Shown in pieces: positions 34,454-39,326 of a stretch of DNA of 39,326 nt. Numbering within the stretch: the stretch's first letter is position 1; every line of letters begins with the position of its first letter. The notes beneath the pieces were generated by a model. That model was not told the DNA's origin and searched no databases. It saw only the letters and a list, made by a program, of their open reading frames with translations. The position numbers and the translations under genes were made by a program. The DNA comes from Pseudomonadota bacterium (GTDB taxonomy: Bacteria; Pseudomonadota; Alphaproteobacteria; UBA6615): assembly GCA_027618305.1 (NCBI GenBank), contig JAQCFD010000003.1, positions 1 to 39,326 on the forward strand, written 5' to 3'.

Positions 34454-35608
34454 TCAATCTGCGCGTTCCGCGAGTGCGCGCAAAATGTCCGCAGTTTGCG
34501 TGGCAACCCTGTCCGGGTCCCACATGCGCCAGGCCGCGTCCTGCGTTTCTTGCGCGAACGCAACCCGCTTGCGGGGATTGCCTTCCAAATCCCGCAACGC
34601 AGACGCGTAGGCACCGGAGTTCCCATCCACGAACAACACATGCAAACTTGCATATTCCGGCGACTCCACCGCAGGCAAGCGATTCACGATAATCGGCAGT
34701 CCTGAAAGCGCGGCCTCCATCACCGTTTTAGGCATTTCCCGAAAGGCGCTGTTCACGACCAGCACGTCATAGCGCGGCAAACTCGCGCAGAGTTCGCGAT
34801 TGTCCATGGCCCGGATGAAGCTGGTGCGGCGCCCCACACCACCCTCTTCGGCGGCGCGCTGCGCGGTGTCATGAAGCGGACCATCACCAATGAGCGTCAA
34901 TTCGACATTGGGCGTCACCTTGAGTGCTGCAATGATCGGGCCGGGATCCCGGCCCGGCATCTGGCGGCCCAACCAAAGCGCCCGCATCGGCACCCCGTAG
35001 CGCTCGCTGACGGTCGGGCGCGCCGTGACACCCACGACATTCGGCACCACGACGGTACGCTCGGCAATGTCAGGCGGCAGATAATCACGGATGGGCGCAT
35101 ACACCGCCATGACCGCCCCTGCACCCCGCAACGCCTGATGAACCGATGGCGCCAGCAGGCGTCGCCACAGCCGATCCCGCGCGCCAACATATTGCGATTG
35201 GATATGCGGATCAGGCGTCGTGTGAAGGCTCACGGCGTAGGGTATTTGGGCCTCGCGGCCGACAACAGCGGCCGCGACCGCCGCCAAACCATCACCATAG
35301 GCACGCACCAGGTCAGGCGGGTCCGACAGCAAATCGGATATGAGCCGCGCCAATCGCGTCTCGAGACGGCCCGGTCGCAGCCCAAAGGTTGCCGTCATCA
35401 ATCCACGACGGTCGATGCCCACATTCACATATCGGTGGCGTGCCGGTGCGCACAGACGCGCGATCATCAAATCCTCGGGCTGGTCCTCGACCAGGCCAAG
35501 CACCGTCACGGTATCGAACACGCCCGCCGGATTGAAATAGCCGTCCAGGATCTCGCCCTTGGCTTCCCATTCGGAAATTCGGTCTTCCAGGATGACCATC
35601 AGGTGCAT
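34454..35608 (-). CDS. glycosyltransferase, GT4-like
   Basis: A 384-residue GT-B protein from ATG 35608 (MHLMVILEDRISEWEAKGEI). The C-terminal domain has MRALWLGRQMPGRDPGPIIAALK and LTLIGDGPLHDTAQRAAEEGG, then VVNSAFREMPKTVMEAALSGLPIIVNRLPAVESPEYA. This is the family-4 pattern, with the acidic EAALSGLP donor-binding region. The longer open frame to 35830 is not supported. It precedes wecB in the same operon and belongs to the polysaccharide locus. Donor and acceptor are unknown. Confidence 0.86.
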   Translation of the reverse strand: MHLMVILEDRISEWEAKGEILDGYFNPAGVFDTVTVLGLVEDQPEDLMIARLCAPARHRYVNVGIDRRGLMTATFGLRPGRLETRLARLISDLLSDPPDLVRAYGDGLAAVAAAVVGREAQIPYAVSLHTTPDPHIQSQYVGARDRLWRRLLAPSVHQALRGAGAVMAVYAPIRDYLPPDIAERTVVVPNVVGVTARPTVSERYGVPMRALWLGRQMPGRDPGPIIAALKVTPNVELTLIGDGPLHDTAQRAAEEGGVGRRTSFIRAMDNRELCASLPRYDVLVVNSAFREMPKTVMEAALSGLPIIVNRLPAVESPEYASLHVLFVDGNSGAYASALRDLEGNPRKRVAFAQETQDAAWRMWDPDRVATQTADILRALAERAD

Positions 35609-35860
35609 GGAACTTTGCTCTTTCCGGTTGCGGCCGCGGTCATCGCGACACCGTATTACTGTTCCGGCAAACACACACGGGTCCGATCCGGAGCACCGTA
35701 AAAACCGTGAGTACGAACAACGTCGCAGCCCGCCACCGGGTGGCGTCAACTGCTCACATGTAGACGATAATGTCGGCCACGCTATTCCTCCGAAACGGAT
35801 CTCCCTGTCGGAATAACCGCCCCCGGCCACGCGTCAGCCAAGATCAACAAGGGGGGGGAA

Positions 35861-35935
35861 TGGTGGGCACGGCTGGGATTGAACCAGCGACCCCTGCGAT
35901 GTCAACACAGTGCTCTCCCGCTGAGCTACGCGCCC
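35861..35935 (-). tRNA. tRNA-Val (GAC)
   Basis: A 75-nt tRNA with encoded CCA. The acceptor stem GGGCGCG pairs with CGTGCCC (one G-U). The D stem is GCTC/GAGC, the anticodon stem CTGTG/CGCAG, and the anticodon loop TTGACAT gives GAC, which reads Val codons GUC/GUU. The T arm is GCTGG-TTCAATC-CCAGC. All arms fold, so it should be functional. No protein gene overlaps it; no integrase or attachment repeat was seen next to it. Confidence 0.95.
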
Positions 35936-36058
35936 CACCTGATACGGGTTTCAGCGTCGTCGGCAGAGACCATCTACGGTCTTCCGTCCACGACAGGGGC
36001 GGGTGATACACCGCACCTCCGCCGATGGCAAGAGGCACACCCGCCAAATTCACAAGCG

Positions 36059-36388
36059 TTACCGCTTGTACTCGATCTCGTAGCCCACAACGTCCGTATT
36101 GCCGGTGTTGACCGCGTTATGCTCCACCGGTGCCGAATAGGATCCGGCCTTGCCGGGTTCGTAGCTGAACACCTTCGTGGTGCCGTCGGCAAAGTGCGAT
36201 GTGAGTTCGCCGGCGGTGAGATAGATCACCACATAATCGAGTTGGTGGGTGTGCCAGCCCGTCTGTTCACCGGGCTTGAGGGTGTATTTGATGATACGCG
36301 ACCGGTCATCCTCGTGGACGATATCGCTGAGCGCGGCCGTGCGGTCGGCGGCATCCGGTGTGTAGCTGATTTCGGCAGTGTTGGACAC
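36059..36388 (-). CDS. small cupin protein
   Basis: A 109-residue single-domain cupin. The metal motif is seen in GEQTGWHTHQLDYVVIYLTAGELT, which has the His-x-His and Tyr/Glu spacing. The second motif is KAGSYSAPVEHNAVNTGNTDV with one His. It ends ...VVGYEIEYKR. It is probably a cytoplasmic beta-barrel protein that binds a metal or a small ligand; no reaction can be named. It stands alone between the tRNA and the response-regulator gene on the minus strand. Confidence 0.82.
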   Translation of the reverse strand: MSNTAEISYTPDAADRTAALSDIVHEDDRSRIIKYTLKPGEQTGWHTHQLDYVVIYLTAGELTSHFADGTTKVFSYEPGKAGSYSAPVEHNAVNTGNTDVVGYEIEYKR

Positions 36389-36448
36389 GAGAGCCCCCAG
36401 AATTATTGTTGTAACGTCCAGGGGACTATAGCAAATAACAGCGTCTCG

Positions 36449-36814
36449 TCAGGCGACCTGTTGTTCAAGGATCGCATCCACCTGATCGACCAGATCGCGC
36501 AGATGGAACGGTTTGGACAGGACCTTGGTGTCACCCATTTCCTCCCGCGCATTCATGGCCACCGCCGCGAAGCCCGTGATGAACAATACCTTCAGATCGG
36601 CATTCACCTTGCTGGCCTGGCGCGAAACCTCGATCCCGTCAATTCCCGGCATCACGATATCCGCGATCAGCAGTTCATAGGCGCGCTCCGACACGGCGTC
36701 GAGGGCAGCCAGACCGTCGGGCACCGCCGTGACCTCATGTCCGCTGCGCTCCAGCGCACGGGTCAGAAACTCACGCATTGATTGGTCGTCTTCGGCGAGC
36801 AAAATTCGCGCCAT
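36449..36814 (-). CDS. cpdR: CpdR-like single-domain response regulator
   Basis: A 121-residue receiver domain with no output domain, starting MARILLAEDDQSMREFL. The acidic pair is Asp9-Asp10, the phospho-acceptor Asp52 lies in LLIADIVMPGIDG, the switch Thr lies in VLFITGFA, and Lys is in VLSKPFHLRDLV. The length and sequence fit CpdR, which in alphaproteobacteria controls ClpXP-dependent proteolysis during the cell cycle when unphosphorylated. ATG 36814 is used; the TTG one codon earlier is less likely. It is divergent from the N-formylglutamate amidohydrolase gene. Confidence 0.87.
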   Translation of the reverse strand: MARILLAEDDQSMREFLTRALERSGHEVTAVPDGLAALDAVSERAYELLIADIVMPGIDGIEVSRQASKVNADLKVLFITGFAAVAMNAREEMGDTKVLSKPFHLRDLVDQVDAILEQQVA

Positions 36815-37011
36815 CAAACCCGTATCCTCTAGGCTCGTCAGTGAAGGTCCGCATCGTCAGCACGGGGTATCCAAGGCTACCCCCAAAGCGGTTTCGAAAG
36901 GGTGAAGAAATTCGATCGCAGCGGCTGACGCCGCTTCCCGGCACTCACGTCAAAACACGCATCCGTGTCAAGGGTGACAGCCACCCCGCTTTTCGCTACA
37001 TCAGACATGTT

Positions 37012-37896
37012 ATGGACCGCGAACCCGTCAACGATTCAGCCGCCGCGATTGAGATTCTCGCGCCCGCCGAGCAGCGTGTTCCGCTGGTCTTCTCGTCGCC
37101 CCATAGCGGACGGGCCTACCCCGAGGCATTCCTCGCCGCCTCCAAACTCGATGCACATGCCATCCGCCGATCCGAAGATTCTTTCGTCGACGAATTGTTC
37201 GCCCAGGCACCACATCATGGTGCGCCGCTGCTGAAGGCATTGTTTCCGCGCGCCTTCGTGGACCCAAACCGCGAGCCTTATGAGCTCGATCCGGCGATGT
37301 TCATCGAAGCGCTCCCGGCCTTCGTCAACAAGCACTCGCCCCGGGTGGCTGCCGGGCTCGGCACGATCGCACGGGTGGTCGCCAATGGCGCGGAGATATA
37401 CTCGTGCAAGCTCTCCTTCTCGGAGGTGTGCGAACGCATCGAACGTTGCTACCAGCCCTACCATGAAGCGCTGGAAGATCTGATTACCCAGACCCGCACG
37501 GCATTTGGCACCTGCATACTCATCGACTGCCATTCCATGCCATCCGTCGGAGGACCGATGGAGAATGACGCCGGGCGCCGGCGCCAGGTAGATTTCATCC
37601 TCGGCGACGCCCATGGCCGGTCCTGCAACCGGTCCCTGACGGGCCTGGTCGAGGAAACCTTGCGCGAGATGGGCTACACCGTCGTCCGCAACGCGCCCTA
37701 TTCGGGCGGCTTTATCACCCGCAATTATGGTCGTCCGGATATCGGGGTGCATGCGCTGCAGATCGAAATCAACCGCGCGCTCTATATGGACGAAGCAACC
37801 ATCGAACGCACCGAAGGCATGGCAAAAGTCGCCGAGAATATGAGCCTGCTGGCGGCGCGACTGGCCGCGCTTGAACCTGCGGCCCTCGCTGCCTGA
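37012..37896 (+). CDS. N-formylglutamate amidohydrolase family protein
   Basis: A 294-residue protein from ATG 37012 (MDREPVNDSAAAIEIL). Family motifs are VFSSPHSGRAYP, the DPNREPYELDPAMF block, LIDCHSMPSVGG and the C-terminal GGFITRNYGRPDIGVHALQIEINRALYMDE. These include the conserved His and Glu residues of the zinc-dependent FGase family related to HutG. It would hydrolyse N-formylglutamate or a related N-formyl/acyl compound. The longer open frame upstream to 36778 has no family similarity. No other histidine-degradation genes are near. Confidence 0.88.
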   Translation: MDREPVNDSAAAIEILAPAEQRVPLVFSSPHSGRAYPEAFLAASKLDAHAIRRSEDSFVDELFAQAPHHGAPLLKALFPRAFVDPNREPYELDPAMFIEALPAFVNKHSPRVAAGLGTIARVVANGAEIYSCKLSFSEVCERIERCYQPYHEALEDLITQTRTAFGTCILIDCHSMPSVGGPMENDAGRRRQVDFILGDAHGRSCNRSLTGLVEETLREMGYTVVRNAPYSGGFITRNYGRPDIGVHALQIEINRALYMDEATIERTEGMAKVAENMSLLAARLAALEPAALAA

Positions 37897-37904
37897 GACA
37901 GACC

Positions 37905-38474
37905 TTGGTATTGGCCCCCGATCAGGCTGGTTCATTCACGCTGCGCGATGCATGTGCGGATGATGCGGTGGCCGTTCAGGCGATCTACGCCACCCATGTG
38001 CTGACCGGGCTCGCCTCGTTCGAGGAAGTGCCGCCGGATGCCGGCGAGATGGCACGGCGCATGGCGGTCATTCAGGCAAAGGGACTGCCGTATATTGTCG
38101 CCGAGCGTGACGGCCGGATAGGCGGCTACGCCTATGCCAGCCCCTTTCGCGAACGTTCCGCGTACCGCTATACCGTCGAGGATTCGGTCTACGTCGCAAA
38201 TGACGCGCTGCGCCGCGGGCTGGGTCGATCCTTGCTGAACGCGGTCATCACACGCTGCACCGCAGCGGGCTTCCGGCAAATGATCGCGGTGATCGGCGAC
38301 AGCGAAAACCAGGGTTCAATCGGCCTTCACAGACATCTGGGTTTCGAAATGATCGGGACCATGCCGGCCGTGGGCTACAAATTCGGTCGTTGGGTCGACA
38401 GCGTACGCATGCAGCGCGCACTTGGCCCCGGCGCCGAAACACCACCCGGGGCCGCCGGCCACGAGCGAAACTAG
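37905..38474 (+). CDS. GNAT N-acetyltransferase, phosphinothricin-acetyltransferase-like
   Basis: A 189-residue GNAT protein. The segment FTLRDACADDAVAVQAIYATHVLTGLASFEEVPP is the typical start of the Pat/YwnH branch. The acetyl-CoA loop is NDALRRGLGRSLL, and the NQGSIGLHRHLGFEMIGTMPAVGYKFGRWVDSVRMQR end block is diagnostic of that branch. Such enzymes acetylate amino-acid-like amines, for example methionine sulfoximine. The start is uncertain: TTG 37905 and TTG 37911 are both in frame and no ATG precedes the fold. It follows the amidohydrolase by eight bases, so the two are likely co-transcribed. Confidence 0.86.
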   Translation: MVLAPDQAGSFTLRDACADDAVAVQAIYATHVLTGLASFEEVPPDAGEMARRMAVIQAKGLPYIVAERDGRIGGYAYASPFRERSAYRYTVEDSVYVANDALRRGLGRSLLNAVITRCTAAGFRQMIAVIGDSENQGSIGLHRHLGFEMIGTMPAVGYKFGRWVDSVRMQRALGPGAETPPGAAGHERN

Positions 38475-38789
38475 GCGTGGCGGCTGACCAAATCGACCGC
38501 AGCCTGCGTATGTGGGGGTAAAAAAAAGGGCCGTGGAAACCACGGCCCGAAGTCATAGGGAGGAAACGCTTTAAAGCGACACCGCAGTACGATGCCGCAG
38601 TGCAATATATGCTTCTCGCATATGCGAAGACAAGCCGTTCGGGTGCATGCCGTGGTAATTAAAAGAAAATTCTCTATTCACTGAATTTCGTTGAAATAAT
38701 ATTTCGCGATTATCATGCACTGCACAATAGATAAGCAGGATTGGTGCACCCGGCCATGATGGCACGGCGTTTGCGACGTAAGTCGTGCC
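38475..38789. other. 315-bp intergenic region with no supported protein gene
   Basis: The region holds a strong minus-strand terminator (38521-38548). From about 38640 to 38740 lies an AT-rich stretch that may carry promoters for the lytic transglycosylase gene and for an opposite-strand transcript. A 25-codon frame on the minus strand (38571-38648) ends just before the terminator but has no ribosome-binding site and no recognised similarity. I make no gene call in it. Confidence 0.5.
38521..38548 (-). terminator. rho-independent terminator on minus strand
   Basis: A perfect 9-bp GC-rich stem (38528-38536 with 38540-38548, GGGCCGTGG and its complement) has a three-base loop. A run of seven A on the plus strand becomes seven U after the hairpin on the minus strand. 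It is one of the best terminators in the window, yet no minus-strand gene of known type lies upstream of it. Confidence 0.85.
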
Positions 38790-39326
38790 ATGACGATCAC
38801 ATTTCACAACCCCTATCGACATTTCCTGGTGTCCGCGCTCGCAGCGGCCGTTTTCACGCTGGCGGCGATCGTCGACCCATACCCCGCCAACGCTATGGAA
38901 ACGCACAGTATTTGCGCCTCGGCCATCGGCCCCGCGGAGATCGAAAGGAATATACCAAACGATCTCCTCATGGCGATCGCACATACGGAATCCGGGCGCT
39001 GGGATGCGCGCCGGCAGGCAATATTTGCCTGGCCCTGGACGGTCACAAGTGGTCCGGATGGGCGGTTTTTTCCGACCAAGGCGGAGGCCATCGACCATGT
39101 TCGCCGTTTGCAGGCGCGCGGCGTTCAAAATATCGACGTCGGCTGCATGCAGATCAATTTGCGCCATCACCCCAACGCTTTTCCCGATCTGGAAACGGCA
39201 TTCGATCCTGCGAAAAATACCGCCTATGCAGCTCAATTCCTGGGCGACCTTTTCAAAGCGCACAACTCCTGGGGCGAGGCGATACGGCGCTACCATTCCA
39301 AGAACTCGAAATTCAACCGCCCCTAT
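38790..39326 (+). CDS. lytic transglycosylase, SLT domain (3' end beyond window)
   Basis: A frame from ATG 38790 stays open to the window edge (179 codons). The N-terminal signal peptide runs over a hydrophobic stretch to about YPANA-METH. The catalytic domain starts with IPNDLLMAIAHTESGRWD, where Glu67 is the expected catalytic acid. The GCMQIN motif at 118-123 and the AAQFLGDLFKAHNSWGEAIRRYHSKN block match soluble lytic transglycosylases (Slt family). It would cleave peptidoglycan glycan strands in the periplasm. The C-terminal remainder is outside the window, so its full domain content is not known. Confidence 0.88.
   Translation, partial: MTITFHNPYRHFLVSALAAAVFTLAAIVDPYPANAMETHSICASAIGPAEIERNIPNDLLMAIAHTESGRWDARRQAIFAWPWTVTSGPDGRFFPTKAEAIDHVRRLQARGVQNIDVGCMQINLRHHPNAFPDLETAFDPAKNTAYAAQFLGDLFKAHNSWGEAIRRYHSKNSKFNRPY

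Noticed and set aside
35861-35935. tRNA-Val as integration site of a mobile element
   Set aside because: No integrase, no direct repeat of the tRNA 3' end and no shift in gene type next to it were found.
38571-39296. 241-codon minus-strand frame opposite the lytic transglycosylase
   Set aside because: The plus strand has signal peptide, catalytic Glu and GCMQIN motifs. Only the last 25 codons lie outside the gene and they have no ribosome-binding site.
1-39326. CRISPR array, phage genes, transposase or toxin-antitoxin pair
   Set aside because: No regularly spaced direct repeats and no such protein families were seen on either strand.

Overview
The window looks like an alphaproteobacterial chromosome segment, most likely from a Rhodospirillales-like lineage. 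It is GC-rich, densely coded on both strands and uses many GTG/TTG starts. It carries an AapJQMP-type amino-acid ABC operon, glcDEF, the 41-residue alphaproteobacterial form of ribosomal protein L36, and a CpdR-like response regulator. This placement is inferred from gene content; no phylogenetic marker was aligned.

Layout. 1-1157: a PQQ-type beta-propeller gene interrupted by a stop codon, and a lipocalin-like protein. 1161-5424: glycolate oxidase genes transcribed glcD-glcE-glcF, with a palindromic repeat in each gap. 5542-9591: rpmJ, an AhpD-like peroxidase, a 2OG-Fe(II) oxygenase, a trypsin/PDZ protein that has lost two of three catalytic residues, and a lipoprotein metallophosphoesterase. 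9750-13930: an aap-type operon whose binding-protein gene has an in-frame amber codon. 14053-17129: an AEC transporter, a VOC protein, a broken Tat-exported papain-like peptidase and a cyclase-family hydrolase. 17133-26390: nine genes in one direction. They encode a CmcJ/NvfI-like protein, an enoyl-CoA hydratase-like protein, a complete binding-protein ABC importer with two ATPases, a ketopantoate-reductase-like protein, a cupin and an SDR. This looks like an uptake and catabolism module for an unidentified compound.

26575-35608 is a surface-polysaccharide locus. Six + strand genes (NodB deacetylase, glycosyltransferase, polymerase/ligase, FemAB-like transferase, methyltransferase, frameshifted flippase) converge on two minus-strand genes (glycosyltransferase, then wecB). 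35861-39326 holds tRNA-Val(GAC), a small cupin, the CpdR-like regulator, an N-formylglutamate amidohydrolase, a GNAT acetyltransferase and the start of a lytic transglycosylase cut by the window edge.

The most striking feature is that four genes of clearly recognisable families are each broken by one small lesion: two nonsense codons and two one-base frameshifts. They are either recent pseudogenes or sequence errors, and raw reads would decide. I see no CRISPR array, transposase, prophage or obvious new defence system.
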